DNA of 64,000 nt, taken from positions 372,001 through 436,000 of the forward strand of contig NZ_CP023068.1 of the NCBI RefSeq assembly GCF_002288525.1. Direction: 5' to 3'. The DNA comes from Sinorhizobium sojae CCBAU 05684 (GTDB lineage: Bacteria; Pseudomonadota; Alphaproteobacteria; Rhizobiales; Rhizobiaceae). This document shows, piece by piece, positions 7,773-17,309 of the stretch; the first letter of the stretch is position 1, and the number at the start of each line of letters is the position of its first letter. Under the pieces are notes generated by a model. The model saw only the letters and a list, made by a program, of their open reading frames with translations, had not been told where the DNA came from and searched no databases. The position numbers were made by a program, and so were the translations under genes.

Positions 7773-9946
7773 AGATCGTCCGTCTTCTCACTGCAGCGGC
7801 GATCGCCTGCGGCTGTTGGATACCCCAGGCAGGCGCTTCGGACGAATGGGTGCCCGTTCGGGAGGTTTCGCTTGAAGTGAAGGCCGCAAGCCCGCTCGAC
7901 TTTTCGGCCTTCCTGCCGAACGGACCAATCGATGCCGGGCATCGCCTCGTCGCCGGCGCCGGAGGACGGCTTGCCTATGCGACCTCGCCGGAGGAACCGG
8001 TCCGGATGTTCTGCGCATCGCTTGCCTGGAGCCCGGCCTCCGGTGGCTTTCCGGATCATGCCGGCGCCGACCGTTATGCGCGCCAGCTCGCGCTCCGTGG
8101 TTACAATATTGCGCGGCTTCACTTCACCGATGCGAGCCTCATGCACGATCGTCAGAAGGACTTCGATTTCGATCCCGAGACGCTTGATCGCATCCATTAT
8201 CTGCTCGCGGCGCTGAAGCGAAACGGCATCTACTGGATCATTGACGGGCTTTCATCGTCGCGCGGCGCCTATGGCGGCTATGACGACCGCTGGGAGGCGG
8301 GTGGCGACCTCAAGCTCCGCCTGCATCTCGACGAGGAGGCGTTCGAGCATTGGAAGACGCTGCAGGAAAAGTTCCTTGCAAAAATCAACCCCTACACCGG
8401 AATCGCGCCCATTCGCGACCATGCCCTGGCGCTTATCATTCTGGCCAATGAAAACGGCATCGAATTCGACAGCGTCGTGCACGAGCGTCCCGGCAAGCCT
8501 CACTACGACGAGACGCTCGCCGCACCCTTCAATCGCTGGCTCGCAAAGCGCTACCAAACGACCGATGCCCTGGCGCGAGCCTGGGGAGAACTCGGCGACG
8601 ACGAACGGCTCGCAGCGGGAACGGTGAGGCTCCCGACCGAGCGCTATACGGATTTGGCGCGCATGCGCGATCTGCAGGCCTTCTTCATCGAAACGGAACG
8701 AGCTTCCGTTGCGCGGATGAGCAAAGTGTTGCGCGACCTCGGCTATCGAGGCCTGATCAGCAGCTATAACAACTGGCCGACGGTGCAGACCGGTTTAAGC
8801 CGGCGCGAACTCGAAGCGGTCACCATGAACACCTATCACGATTGGGTTGGCGGCTACGCGCCGGGCAGCGCCCTCCTGCAGGCGAGTTCCATGGAAAACA
8901 GCGCCAATTACATGCGGATGGCCGCGGCCGCACGCTGGTTCGGAAAACCCTTCATCGTCAGCGAATACGACCACCTTTTCTGGAACCGCTACCGCTACGA
9001 GGCAGGGCTCGTCATGCCGGCCTATGCCGCTCTTCAGGGCTGGGACGCGCTCTGCCGGCACGGCCATGGGCCGATCGTGCTCGCCTATGGCGAACCATAT
9101 CCGCACAAGCGTGCGATGCTCCCTTATGCGATCGCCCTCGATCCGGTCGCCCGCGCCGGCGAGACGCTCGCCGCGCTCATCTATCGCCGGGGGGATGTCG
9201 CCGAGTCCGGCATCGCGGTTCCGTTTGTCGTGCGTGGCAAGCAGGATCTTTCAGAGGACATGCAGGCGCGGGAGCCGGAGCGGCTGACGGATCTTGCGCT
9301 GGTTGGCAGGATCGGCTTGCTTCAGGCGGTCAATTCGGATGGAGAAACCGAAGTCGGCCAGCCACGCCCTGATGGCGCCTGGAACGTTATGAAGGACTTG
9401 CGCAGCAGCGGTCGCCTGCCACAGGGCAATCGCACCGACATCGAGCGCGGCCTCTATGAGAGTGATACCGGTCAGCTACTGCTCGACCGCACGAGCGGGC
9501 AACTCCGGGTCTCGACGCCCGCGACAGAAGCGGCGGCGTTTTCCTCTCTTCGCCAGCCGGTCGATCTCGGCACCCTGCGTATCGAACAGGCGGACGGCAA
9601 TGCCCTTGTGGCACTCTCGGCGATCGACGGGGGCAATGCCCTTACGAAAAGCCGTCGTCTGCTCTTGATCTTCGCGACGGATGCCCAGAATACCGGCATG
9701 GTCTTTCGTGACAGCGAGGAGCGCATTATCGAAGACTTCGGCAGCCTGCCGGTCCTGATTCGAAAAGGCCAGGTCGCCTTGGCGCTGTCGAGGACGGCGG
9801 GGACATGGCGCGTCTCGCCCATTGGTCTCGACGGAACCGTCTATCCGCCAGTGCGCGCGGGAACCGGTGCCGTCACCTTCCGCCTTTCCAACGACACTCC
9901 GTACGGGCCGACTACCTATTTCCTGGTCGAGCTTGATGATGGCTGA
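7769..9946 (+). CDS. Exported glycoside hydrolase-like protein (clan GH-A fold predicted)
   Basis: 725-aa protein with a clear signal peptide (MKIVRLLTAAAIACGCW...QAGA), so periplasmic or secreted. ATG at 7769 overlaps the previous gene by 4 bp. The middle resembles a TIM-barrel glycosidase: GYNIARLHFTD (about 110), then ILANENGIEF with the Asn-Glu pair (N227-E228), typical of the acid/base in clan GH-A, and FIVSEYDHLFW with E399 as a candidate nucleophile. The C-terminal 250 residues look like beta-sandwich modules. I cannot assign a GH number; GH5-, GH42- or GH2-like are all possible. Context suggests an endoglycanase that trims or releases the polysaccharide made by this locus, as ExsH/ExoK do for succinoglycan, but that is inference. 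Confidence 0.7.
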   Translation: MKIVRLLTAAAIACGCWIPQAGASDEWVPVREVSLEVKAASPLDFSAFLPNGPIDAGHRLVAGAGGRLAYATSPEEPVRMFCASLAWSPASGGFPDHAGADRYARQLALRGYNIARLHFTDASLMHDRQKDFDFDPETLDRIHYLLAALKRNGIYWIIDGLSSSRGAYGGYDDRWEAGGDLKLRLHLDEEAFEHWKTLQEKFLAKINPYTGIAPIRDHALALIILANENGIEFDSVVHERPGKPHYDETLAAPFNRWLAKRYQTTDALARAWGELGDDERLAAGTVRLPTERYTDLARMRDLQAFFIETERASVARMSKVLRDLGYRGLISSYNNWPTVQTGLSRRELEAVTMNTYHDWVGGYAPGSALLQASSMENSANYMRMAAAARWFGKPFIVSEYDHLFWNRYRYEAGLVMPAYAALQGWDALCRHGHGPIVLAYGEPYPHKRAMLPYAIALDPVARAGETLAALIYRRGDVAESGIAVPFVVRGKQDLSEDMQAREPERLTDLALVGRIGLLQAVNSDGETEVGQPRPDGAWNVMKDLRSSGRLPQGNRTDIERGLYESDTGQLLLDRTSGQLRVSTPATEAAAFSSLRQPVDLGTLRIEQADGNALVALSAIDGGNALTKSRRLLLIFATDAQNTGMVFRDSEERIIEDFGSLPVLIRKGQVALALSRTAGTWRVSPIGLDGTVYPPVRAGTGAVTFRLSNDTPYGPTTYFLVELDDG

Positions 9947-9989
9947 TAACACGGCCAAGAATGCCGGCTTTCGGTCGGCTAAGGCATTG

Positions 9990-10019
9990 GCCCGAAATCG
10001 TATCCGATATTCGGGAAGC
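9990..10019. repeat. Imperfect palindrome of the CCCGAAAATCG family
   Basis: CCCGAAATCG and ATATTCGGG arms form an imperfect inverted repeat in the 220-bp gap between the glycosidase and KpsC-like genes. A better copy of the same element occurs at 58372-58395. It may act as a weak terminator for the polysaccharide operon or be an inert intergenic repeat. Confidence 0.4.
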
Positions 10020-10040
10020 TCGGTGCGCAGATCCAAAGAG

Positions 10041-10084
10041 CTACAGCGACCTTTGCGCGCCTGAAGACACGCGCGGCGCTGTAG
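10041..10084. repeat. 44-bp palindromic intergenic mosaic element (copy 1)
   Basis: Begins CTACAGCGACCTTTGCGCGC and ends GCGCGGCGCTGTAG; the ends are inverted repeats with a short central loop. A second copy lies at 58793-58835. This is the type of interspersed palindromic element that is abundant between genes in Sinorhizobium genomes (established from general knowledge of the genus; not searched here). Confidence 0.8.
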
Positions 10085-10169
10085 CGATTGCATTTCCTCG
10101 GCTAACCTGATTTTTGATCCTGGCGTCGGCCGGACGGTCGATGCGAGGCGTGTGTGGGTGTCGCAACGA

Positions 10170-11189
10170 ATGGATAATTTGCCCGAGATCATCGGCAAGG
10201 CCTGGTGGCCGAAACAAGGCAGCAGGCTCGGAGCGACCTTTTTCGTGCGCCGGGCCTTTCCTTGGCTCAACCGCTATTTCGGCGAAAGACCGCTTGTCTC
10301 GACCCTGTCGCCGGGGATCGCAGGTATCGTTTCCTGGGGCGGGCGAATTCCGGCAAAGACGGCGATGGCAATTGCCGGTGCCCGACGGCTTCCGCATTGG
10401 CACCTGGAGGACGGCTTCCTGCGTTCGGTCGGCCTGGGCAAGGACGGCGCCGCTCCGGTCTCGATCATTGCAGACGACCTGGCGTTGCCGGTCGACGGAG
10501 GCCGGGAATCGCGTCTCGAACTGCTGATCGCCGACGCGGCGGACGGCGGGCACGAGGCCGCCGGAAAGCAGGTCCGCGAGCGTATGGTTCGCCACAGGCT
10601 TTCGAAATACAACAACCTGCCGCATCGCCCGCCACGGATCGAGCGAAGCAGCCGCAGGCGCATCCTCCTCGTCGACCAGGTCCTGGGCGATGTCTCGGTC
10701 GAACGGGCGCTTGGCAGTCGCCACTCGTTCGATCGGATGCTCGACGACGCTCTCGCGAGCGGCGCGCAATGCGTCGTTCGTACGCATCCGGACGTGATGG
10801 CCGGCTATCGGAAGGGCTACATGACCGCGCGCGCAGCCCGGACACGCGGCGTCGTCCTGCTAGCCGACAAAGTCTCGGTCGCCTCTATCCTCGATGTCGT
10901 TGACGAGGTCTGGACCGTCTCCAGCCAGGTCGGTTTCGATGCCCTGCTGCGGGAGATGCCTGTCCGCTCCTATGCCATGCCCTTTTATGCCGGATGGGGG
11001 CTGACGGAGGACCGCGCAGCGCCGGCCGCCCAAGCGGCACTGGCGCGTCGCGCGGCGCGGCCATCGATCGAAGCGCTGACCGCCGCAGCACTCGCGCTTT
11101 ATCCATGCTACCGCGACCCGGCGACTTGGCAGCCGATGGACGTGTTCGGGGCGATCGATCTCCTGGTCGCCGCAACCGAGCGAGCCTGA
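10170..11189 (+). CDS. KpsC/capsule-synthesis-like protein (single domain)
   Basis: 339 aa from the ATG at 10170 (MDNLPEIIG); a GTG at 10152 adds six residues. It resembles one repeat of KpsC/WcbC-type capsule proteins, which in group 2 capsules are beta-Kdo transferases priming the lipid anchor. Matching features are HWHLEDGFLRSVGLGKDGAAP (about residue 75), KYNNLP, ILLVDQVLGDVSVERAL (about 165), VRTHPDVMAGYRKGY (about 205) and VSSQVGFDALLREMPVRSYAMPFYAGWGLTED near 260-290, the conserved C-terminal block of the family. KpsC has two such domains; here there is only one, and no kpsS, kpsF or kdsB neighbour is present. It stands 220 bp after the operon with repeats between, so it may be separately transcribed. 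Kdo or another sugar could be transferred. Confidence 0.75.
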   Translation: MDNLPEIIGKAWWPKQGSRLGATFFVRRAFPWLNRYFGERPLVSTLSPGIAGIVSWGGRIPAKTAMAIAGARRLPHWHLEDGFLRSVGLGKDGAAPVSIIADDLALPVDGGRESRLELLIADAADGGHEAAGKQVRERMVRHRLSKYNNLPHRPPRIERSSRRRILLVDQVLGDVSVERALGSRHSFDRMLDDALASGAQCVVRTHPDVMAGYRKGYMTARAARTRGVVLLADKVSVASILDVVDEVWTVSSQVGFDALLREMPVRSYAMPFYAGWGLTEDRAAPAAQAALARRAARPSIEALTAAALALYPCYRDPATWQPMDVFGAIDLLVAATERA

Positions 11190-11445
11190 CGGACGTTGCC
11201 ATATCCAAATTGCGCAGGGAAATATCCGCTGGCGTCGACAGGCTGCGCATCTTTACGATTCCGCAACCATCGGCTGCGCTAATCTGCGGAACAACTAATC
11301 CATCGCCAGGCGGAAGATTCGCGCGGATGGTTATCTCGCAGTCTGTGGATGATTTCTGCGCCTGGCGGCGGTTGAACTTGGATCGTTGCTTTTTTGTTTA
11401 GTGGCGAGGATTCCCCAAGCGGGAAGAGGATGTTCGGGGCAAATC

Positions 11446-13254
11446 ATGAAATTCAACATTGCGCGGGGCATGATAGTTTTCGGAACGATCATCGCGATCG
11501 GGCTCCTGGTCTCCATCGGCATCAAGACGTACGCCTTCAACAAGCTGCGGGTGAACGGTCCTGTCTACACCCAGATCGTCTACGGCAAGGATCTGGTCGC
11601 CGATATCCTTCCTCCGCCCCTCTATACGGTCGAGTCCTACATGCTGGCGATGGAGGCAATTGCCGATCCGGCACTTGCCGCCAAGGACATGGAGAAGATC
11701 GCCGCATTAAAGGGCGCCTATGACGAGCGGCGAGATTATTGGAAGAAATCGACGGCGCCCGAGAGACTGATGGGGAAGTTGGAGAATGAAGTGCTCTCCA
11801 GGGCCGATCTCTACTGGGCGGTCATGGAACAGAAGTTCCTCCCCCCAATGCGCAAGGGCGACGTCAACGCTGCGGAGCGCGCGTTGGCCGAACTGAGGAC
11901 GAGCTTTCATTATCATGAGGTCGCCGTAAACGAACTGGTGACGATGGCCGTCGCCTTCCAGAGCGAACAAGAAATGGCTGCGGCCGCGGATACGGGCCGC
12001 CTTTCGGCGGCCGCCGTCATAAGTTCGGTGATCTCGGTCGGCCTGCTCGCAGCCGGCCTCTTGCTTTTCCGCCGCAGGGCCGTCCGGCCGCTGGCGGCGA
12101 TGTCCTCCTACATGGAGACGCTGGCCGCCGGCGACTACGGCCGGGCCGTCCCCTATTCGGACAGGACGGACGAAATTGGCGCTGTGGCGAAGTCGGTTGG
12201 AATCTTTCGACAAGCGGCGATCGAACGGCGCAATGCGCGCGAACGCACAGAGGAGGAGCGCCGGGAACGGGAAGAGCAGGAGGCGGCTCTGCGGCGGCAA
12301 AAGGAAGTGGAAGAGCAAAACCGGCTGATGGTGATTGAAGAGCTCAGCAGGGGACTGAGCCGTCTTTCGTCAGGCGATCTATCGACCCGCATCGACGTGG
12401 CCTTCACCAGCGAGTTCGATCAGCTCAGGACTGAGTTCAACGGTAGTGTCGAGCGGCTAGCCGAAACTATTTCCGGCGTACTTCAAGCGACGGCGCGCCT
12501 CGGGTCGAGTTCGTCGGAAATCGCCGATGCTGCCAATGATCTCGCAAGCCGCACCGAGCAGCAGGCGGCCTCGCTCGAGCAAACGGCAACGGCCTGCGAC
12601 GAGATCACGGCAACCATGCGCAATTCACTGGAGCGCGCACGCGAGGCGAGCCTCGTGATGGGCACGGCCAAGGACGGAGCGCAACGATCCGCGGCCGTCG
12701 TCCGCGATGCGGTCGCGGCGATGGAGCGGATCGCCGGATCGTCGGCGCGCGTCCAGCAGATCATAAGTGTCATCGACGAGATCGCGTTTCAGACCAATCT
12801 GCTTGCCCTGAATGCGGGCGTCGAGGCTGCCCGTGCCGGGGAGGCGGGGAAGGGTTTCGCCGTCGTCGCGCAGGAGGTACGCGAACTCGCGGGGCGCTCT
12901 GCCAATGCCGCCCGGGAGATCAAGGCGTTGATCGATACGTCGACCCGCGAAGTCGCGGATGGCGTGCAACTCGTCAACCAGACCGGCTCCGCGCTGACCG
13001 GCATCGAGGATCACATGCTGCAGGTCAGCGGCTTGATCGGCGCCATCGTCGCAGCGGCCGATGAGCAATCCTCGGCGCTTGCGGACATCAATGCGGCGCT
13101 GCAGCAGATGGATAGTGTCACGCAGCAAAACGCAGCAATGGTCGAGGAAACGAATGCGGCCTGCCGCGCGCTGAGCGAAGAGGTGCTTGATCTTGGTCAG
13201 GTCGCTGGACGGTTTCGGACAAGCCCGATTGCACGGGCACGTCTTGCAGCATAA
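11446..13254 (+). CDS. Methyl-accepting chemotaxis protein
   Basis: 602-aa chemoreceptor starting at ATG 11446 ([13 protein letters not shown]). First membrane helix at residues 9-27, a mostly helical periplasmic sensor of about 160 residues, a second helix near 185-207 ([21 protein letters not shown]), a HAMP domain starting [11 protein letters not shown], a Glu/Arg-rich coiled region with a second HAMP-like segment ([17 protein letters not shown]), and the signalling hairpin tip [39 protein letters not shown]. No C-terminal CheR-docking pentapeptide is visible. It is an orphan: no che gene adjoins it, and the window's chemosensory operon at 35-41 kb has its own receptor. Ligand unknown. Confidence 0.92.
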   Translation: MKFNIARGMIVFGTIIAIGLLVSIGIKTYAFNKLRVNGPVYTQIVYGKDLVADILPPPLYTVESYMLAMEAIADPALAAKDMEKIAALKGAYDERRDYWKKSTAPERLMGKLENEVLSRADLYWAVMEQKFLPPMRKGDVNAAERALAELRTSFHYHEVAVNELVTMAVAFQSEQEMAAAADTGRLSAAAVISSVISVGLLAAGLLLFRRRAVRPLAAMSSYMETLAAGDYGRAVPYSDRTDEIGAVAKSVGIFRQAAIERRNARERTEEERREREEQEAALRRQKEVEEQNRLMVIEELSRGLSRLSSGDLSTRIDVAFTSEFDQLRTEFNGSVERLAETISGVLQATARLGSSSSEIADAANDLASRTEQQAASLEQTATACDEITATMRNSLERAREASLVMGTAKDGAQRSAAVVRDAVAAMERIAGSSARVQQIISVIDEIAFQTNLLALNAGVEAARAGEAGKGFAVVAQEVRELAGRSANAAREIKALIDTSTREVADGVQLVNQTGSALTGIEDHMLQVSGLIGAIVAAADEQSSALADINAALQQMDSVTQQNAAMVEETNAACRALSEEVLDLGQVAGRFRTSPIARARLAA

Positions 13255-13587
13255 TTGCTTAGGGGACCTGGAGCCGGCCCATATCCGCCGAACGCATCCC
13301 GGACATGTGCGTCGTGCTCGGCCGGCGCATCGCATCTGGGGTGGCAACGTGCCAGCGGCTGGAGCCGCTGGCACGATAACCCGGGGCATCATGCCCGAGG
13401 CTGCCTTGCACCCACGCATAGAATGTAAGCTGCTCCACCGGTCTTGGGCTACCGCTTTGCAATTGGTACCTTATCCACTCTGCGAAATTCCTATACGCGG
13501 AGCGCACAATAGTGAATACGCCCTGTCTCAGCCCACCGTTATCGCCGGATAGAGCGAGGCGTATCAAGCCTGATTGTAGAAGCTCAT
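13255..13587. other. Convergent intergenic region
   Basis: 333 bp between the end of the chemoreceptor (plus) and the end of the TadE gene (minus). Apart from the strong hairpin at 13349-13374 I see no gene; the short open frames here have no recognisable product. Confidence 0.6.
13349..13374. terminator. Near-perfect 12-bp-stem hairpin between convergent genes
   Basis: GTGCCAGCGGCT and AGCCGCTGGCAC are exact inverted repeats separated by two bases. No long T tract follows on either strand, but its placement between two convergent 3' ends suits a bidirectional transcription stop. Confidence 0.55.
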
Positions 13588-14154
13588 CTAACCGTAGGTG
13601 ATCGTATCGCCATTTCTCGGGCGGATGAAGAAATGCTGATCATAGTTATAGGTGCCGCCCCCGGTGAAGCTCTCGAATAAGCCGGAGAAGATCGTGTCGA
13701 GCTTGTATCGGACGCGGGTCACGACCATCTGGACGCCTTTTTCCTTGAGCTTCTTCGGCACGTCGACGGGAGACTCCTCGCCTGTGGAAAGCGGTTCCGT
13801 GCCGTAGGCGGCCGACCAATTGACGGTCGCCTTGCCGTTGTTGGCGATGTCGACGACACATAAGAGGATGGTCAGATCGTCCACCTCATATGGCTGAAGG
13901 ATGGAGCTGACGCCCGTAAGAATGGTACTGACGCTCGCCTTCGTCCAAGTGCTCTGCATGGCAATGATCTCGCTGGTCGTCGTCGAGACCTGAGCGACCT
14001 TGCGGCGAACCGTCAGCCCCTGTCCGAGATCGACGAGACCGGCGAGCAGCAGCAGCATGAGCGGCAACAGCAGCGCGAACTCGATTCCCGCGGCGCCCTC
14101 GCGGCCCGTACGGAAACGCTTGAACAGGATGGTGGAGGGTCTGGGGGATTTCAT
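13588..14154 (-). CDS. TadE-like pseudopilin (Flp/Tad pilus assembly)
   Basis: 188-aa minor pseudopilin. The N-terminus has a basic leader followed by REGAAGIEFALLLPLMLLLLAGLVDLG, the TadE signature in which a prepilin peptidase would cut after Gly-Ala-Ala-Gly-like residues before IEFALLLP. After the single helix comes a periplasmic domain with no Cys pair beyond one residue in ILLCVVD. Start ATG at 14154 has AAGGACG about eight bases upstream. It is the last of three minus-strand genes (gap 9 bp to the previous one) that form a small Tad sub-locus 8 kb from the main pilus cluster. Confidence 0.83.
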   Translation of the reverse strand: MKSPRPSTILFKRFRTGREGAAGIEFALLLPLMLLLLAGLVDLGQGLTVRRKVAQVSTTTSEIIAMQSTWTKASVSTILTGVSSILQPYEVDDLTILLCVVDIANNGKATVNWSAAYGTEPLSTGEESPVDVPKKLKEKGVQMVVTRVRYKLDTIFSGLFESFTGGGTYNYDQHFFIRPRNGDTITYG

Positions 14155-14163
14155 CCAACGTCC

Positions 14164-14694
14164 TTAGAACGGTTCGTTGCGGAGCAATGCGGAAGCGCCG
14201 AGCAGGTAGCTACCGTCGGCAAGCGTATGACTCGAGAGCGAATAGAGATTGACGATCGGTGACCAGGGCAGGAAGGCCTGGACGAGAACATAGTCGCTGC
14301 CGCGGCCGATATCGAAGTTCTCGGTAATGGTTACCGTGCCGCTGCTGCCGATGGTTTTCATCGCGCCGCTGGATGTGGCGTCGTTCACCGTGTTGACGGC
14401 GACCAGAAGATTCTTCTCGCAATTGAGCACATAGGCGAGATTGCCGCAGATCTCCGCCTTGAAGCCGGATATACCCATTTTCCCCTCCGTCGCCTGTCCC
14501 GTCCTGATCAGCCGCGCGGCCTTGTGCACCGAAGCGTCAAGCGCCGAGTCGATGAAGAAGATCGCGCCGAGTTCGAGAATGCCGAAGATAAGAATGAAGA
14601 GGGGCAGCGCCACCAGCGCAAACTCGATCGCAGCGACTCCCTTCCTGTCGCGCAGCAGGCGACGCAGAAGCAGCATGGTTGGGCGCCTCTTCAT
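14164..14694 (-). CDS. TadE-like pseudopilin
   Basis: 176 aa when started at ATG 14694 (MKRRPTMLLLRRLL), which overlaps the stop of the TadG gene by 4 bp (ATGA); the open frame further upstream runs inside that gene in another frame and is not used. It contains RDRKGVAAIEFALVALPLFILIFGILELG, a TadE-type class III prepilin-like leader and membrane helix. The remaining part is a periplasmic domain with two Cys (EICGNLAYVLNCEKN) that may form a disulphide. It should be processed by the CpaA-type peptidase and contribute to the pilus or its initiation complex. Confidence 0.83.
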   Translation of the reverse strand: MKRRPTMLLLRRLLRDRKGVAAIEFALVALPLFILIFGILELGAIFFIDSALDASVHKAARLIRTGQATEGKMGISGFKAEICGNLAYVLNCEKNLLVAVNTVNDATSSGAMKTIGSSGTVTITENFDIGRGSDYVLVQAFLPWSPIVNLYSLSSHTLADGSYLLGASALLRNEPF

Positions 14695-16154
14695 TGGGTG
14701 AGTCGAACCGACGTCAGGTATTGTTTGAACAGGGTGGAGAGCCCGGCGACGATCTCTTCTTCGGAAGCGGCCGGGATATAAAGGTCGGCCGAGGAGGCGC
14801 AGTCCTGCAGCGCGATCGGGATATAGTCGTGGCGGCTGGTGCTGCTGCTGACGCCGCTGCGCAACTTGCCGCCCCAGGTTGACGTCCATTTGCTGCTTGA
14901 CATCGACGAGTCGAGGGTTGCGTTGTATCCCCAGTCGAGCGGGACCTCGAGGTACTCCGTGTAAAGCACGGCCAGGGTTGCGCCATTATCTTTGAGATAT
15001 CCGCACCAGTTCGGATTGAGCGGTGTGACAAGTCCCCACTTTGCGCCACTCTTAAACCGAATGCAGGTGCCGTACTTGTATTCGAGACAGGTCCAGTTCA
15101 CGCCGGTGATCACCCAGTCACGATGGGACTGGACGCCGTCCGTCAGCAGAAGGACAAGCTTCAGAGGCGAGTTCGCCGAGGTGCCGTCGCCGGCCTTTCC
15201 GGCTCTCTTTTGCAGCGCCGCGAGGGCTGTATCGAAATCAGTCGAGACGGTGGACGTCGCGCTGGTGAGACCGCTGCCATCGTCCGACAGTTTCTTTCGC
15301 GCGGTACTGGTCGAATAGGTCGGGGCGAGGACCTCCGTGATCGTTTCCCCGAGGCCATAGAGACCGACCTTGATCCGCTTGTGGTCTTCATCGGCCTTGT
15401 CGATCATGTCAAGCACCTCTTCGACCGCATCGAGCGCAACGTCGGTGCGAAGCTTCACCCCGAGTCCCTTGATGTAGTCATAGTAGGTCTTGGCGATCTG
15501 CGGGCCGGTCTTGTTCTCTTTGACGGGGTCGCCGGTGCTGTGGCAGGCGAACTCGCAATTTATGTTGGCATCGGCGCGCAATTGCACCTGTCCCTCGGGC
15601 GTGGCCGCCAGCAGCATCGAGGGGGATTTGTCGAGGACGATATAGACTTCGAGATGGGAGGTTGCGGGGCCTTCGATGGCGCTGACAACGCCCACGGGGA
15701 CACTGTTGATATTCGCCAGGGTCATAAGCGTGGTGGGTACCGTGCCGCTGGCTGAGGCCCTGATCGTATGCCCGTCCTTGTCCACCTTGATTTCGGTCAG
15801 GTCGTAGGTGGAACCGCTCTTGTCGGACTGGGCGTCGAACCAATTCTCGATCTTCTTGACGAGTTTGTCTTCGTCGTATTCGTCGATCTGCTTGATGGCG
15901 GCGACGAGCGCGGCGTCGAGGTCCGATTGCATCTTGCTCTGGACGTTGTAGGCGCGCGTATAATCCAGGCTGGCGCCGACCGCGAGTATCATCGGCACGA
16001 GACAGACCGCCAGAGTAATGGCAACATTGCCGCTCCTGTCGCCGAGGATTGCCGCCGTTCGCCCGCCGATATGCCACAAGAAGCCGAAACCAAGACGCAT
16101 GAATTTGATGACCGATAGAGTTTCTTCGCAAACGGATGGTTCACGGCAAAACAT
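14691..16154 (-). CDS. TadG-like pilus protein with von Willebrand factor A domain
   Basis: 487 aa (or 469 from the internal ATG at 16100, MRLGFGFLW; neither start has a strong ribosome site). The N-terminal part has RSGNVAITLAVCLVPMILAVGASLDYTRAY, the TadG/Flp-pilus membrane anchor. The large periplasmic domain is a vWA fold: YIVLDKSPSMLL supplies a DxSxS metal site (MIDAS), and LVLLLTDGVQ the second Asp motif. Several Cys in CEFACHS and TCLEYKYGTCIR could form disulphides. TadG proteins are thought to link the pilus machine to the envelope or act as adhesive tips. First gene of the three-gene minus-strand sub-locus; 138 bp separate it from the araC gene upstream. Confidence 0.82.
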   Translation of the reverse strand: MFCREPSVCEETLSVIKFMRLGFGFLWHIGGRTAAILGDRSGNVAITLAVCLVPMILAVGASLDYTRAYNVQSKMQSDLDAALVAAIKQIDEYDEDKLVKKIENWFDAQSDKSGSTYDLTEIKVDKDGHTIRASASGTVPTTLMTLANINSVPVGVVSAIEGPATSHLEVYIVLDKSPSMLLAATPEGQVQLRADANINCEFACHSTGDPVKENKTGPQIAKTYYDYIKGLGVKLRTDVALDAVEEVLDMIDKADEDHKRIKVGLYGLGETITEVLAPTYSTSTARKKLSDDGSGLTSATSTVSTDFDTALAALQKRAGKAGDGTSANSPLKLVLLLTDGVQSHRDWVITGVNWTCLEYKYGTCIRFKSGAKWGLVTPLNPNWCGYLKDNGATLAVLYTEYLEVPLDWGYNATLDSSMSSSKWTSTWGGKLRSGVSSSTSRHDYIPIALQDCASSADLYIPAASEEEIVAGLSTLFKQYLTSVRLTQ

Positions 16155-16292
16155 TATCCAGACGTAAATTAGCGGCCAGTTCCTCTAGCCGAATGACGCA
16201 GAGATATCCGGAGTGCGCAGGAAAATGAAACTTCGCTTGGATTGGCAGGGGCAGGGGTGTCGCGAAGCCGCGCGCCCGCCCGAACCGCGACT

Positions 16293-17309
16293 TTAGCCCC
16301 GCGCTTTCTGCGAAGAGGACCCGAGCCCGCGCACATTATGCTGCCTGACCGTCTCGGAGGGTGTTTGGCCAAAGGCATCATGATAGACCGCAGAGAACCG
16401 GCCCATGTGGGTGAAGCCCCAGGCTCGCGCGACCTGGGCAATTGAGAGCAAATTGGCCGCATCGGAAAGCGTCTTGTGGGCACCCTCGAGTCGCATCTGG
16501 CGCAGATAACCGAGGGGCGTGGTTCCCTTGAACTGTTGGAAAGCCGCCTGCAGCGCACGCACGCTCGTGCCGGCCTCCTGTGCGATGTCGGCGACGTTCA
16601 TGGGCTGCGATATATTTGCGACCATATATTCGATCGCCCGCTTCAGATTGCGCGGCATGGCCGGCGAGACTGGCCGGTGCAATCGCGCGCTATAGTTGTG
16701 CGGGACCGATTCCAGGATCATGGCCATGGCCGCCTGGAAAAGGTGGGAGGTGGCGCTCGAAGAGACACGGTCGCCGTCCTCGGTGTCGAAGCAATTCCAG
16801 AGCAGGTTGCCGAGAGACGCCAGGCGCGAACCCGCCGGCGACGCCATGTCCACCGTAGCGCACATGTCGATGTCGTCCAGAATGGGGGAGTCCAGCATTT
16901 GGCTCAATTGGCCGACCATTGCCGCCTTTTCGAAGGCAATGCCTATGTGACCACGGTTTTCGTGCAGCGTCAGCTTGTCGAAACACGCCACGTTACCGAC
17001 CAGCGCTGTCCCGGGAATGGAGATCAGTTGCCTTCTGCCGACGTCCACCGCCAGCGCGTTGGCGATAGGAAGATAAAGGACATAGACCTCCGGTGGTCGC
17101 GAGAAGCTCACGCTCATGCCGGAATGACACTTGCCGGACCAGATGCTGAAAGGTCCGGAATCATAGTGCCGGCCCTCCACCAATATGCGACCGCCCTTCT
17201 CCAAGGGCTCAACCTTGGCGGGCGAAAGCGTTCTTGCATAATGTTCCGTCATTTCGTCGGCGTCTGCTTCGACGATCCGGAACCCGATGCGTTGATTAAC
17301 GTACCTCAT
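16293..17309 (-). CDS. AraC-family transcriptional regulator
   Basis: 338-aa regulator. The N-terminal 180 residues resemble the AraC-binding-like domain 2 (cupin-type sensor) seen in regulators of catabolic genes. The C-terminal DNA-binding pair of helix-turn-helices is clear: AIEYMVANISQPMNVADIAQEAGTSVRALQAAFQQFKGTTPLGYLRQMRLEGAHKTL and SIAQVARAWGFTHMGRFSAVYHDAFGQTPSE (described by key stretches MNVADIAQEAGTSVRALQ and FGQTPSETVRQ). No catabolic gene adjoins it, so its target is unknown; it could act on the downstream tad genes in the same orientation, but nothing in the sequence shows this. Confidence 0.88.
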   Translation of the reverse strand: MRYVNQRIGFRIVEADADEMTEHYARTLSPAKVEPLEKGGRILVEGRHYDSGPFSIWSGKCHSGMSVSFSRPPEVYVLYLPIANALAVDVGRRQLISIPGTALVGNVACFDKLTLHENRGHIGIAFEKAAMVGQLSQMLDSPILDDIDMCATVDMASPAGSRLASLGNLLWNCFDTEDGDRVSSSATSHLFQAAMAMILESVPHNYSARLHRPVSPAMPRNLKRAIEYMVANISQPMNVADIAQEAGTSVRALQAAFQQFKGTTPLGYLRQMRLEGAHKTLSDAANLLSIAQVARAWGFTHMGRFSAVYHDAFGQTPSETVRQHNVRGLGSSSQKARG

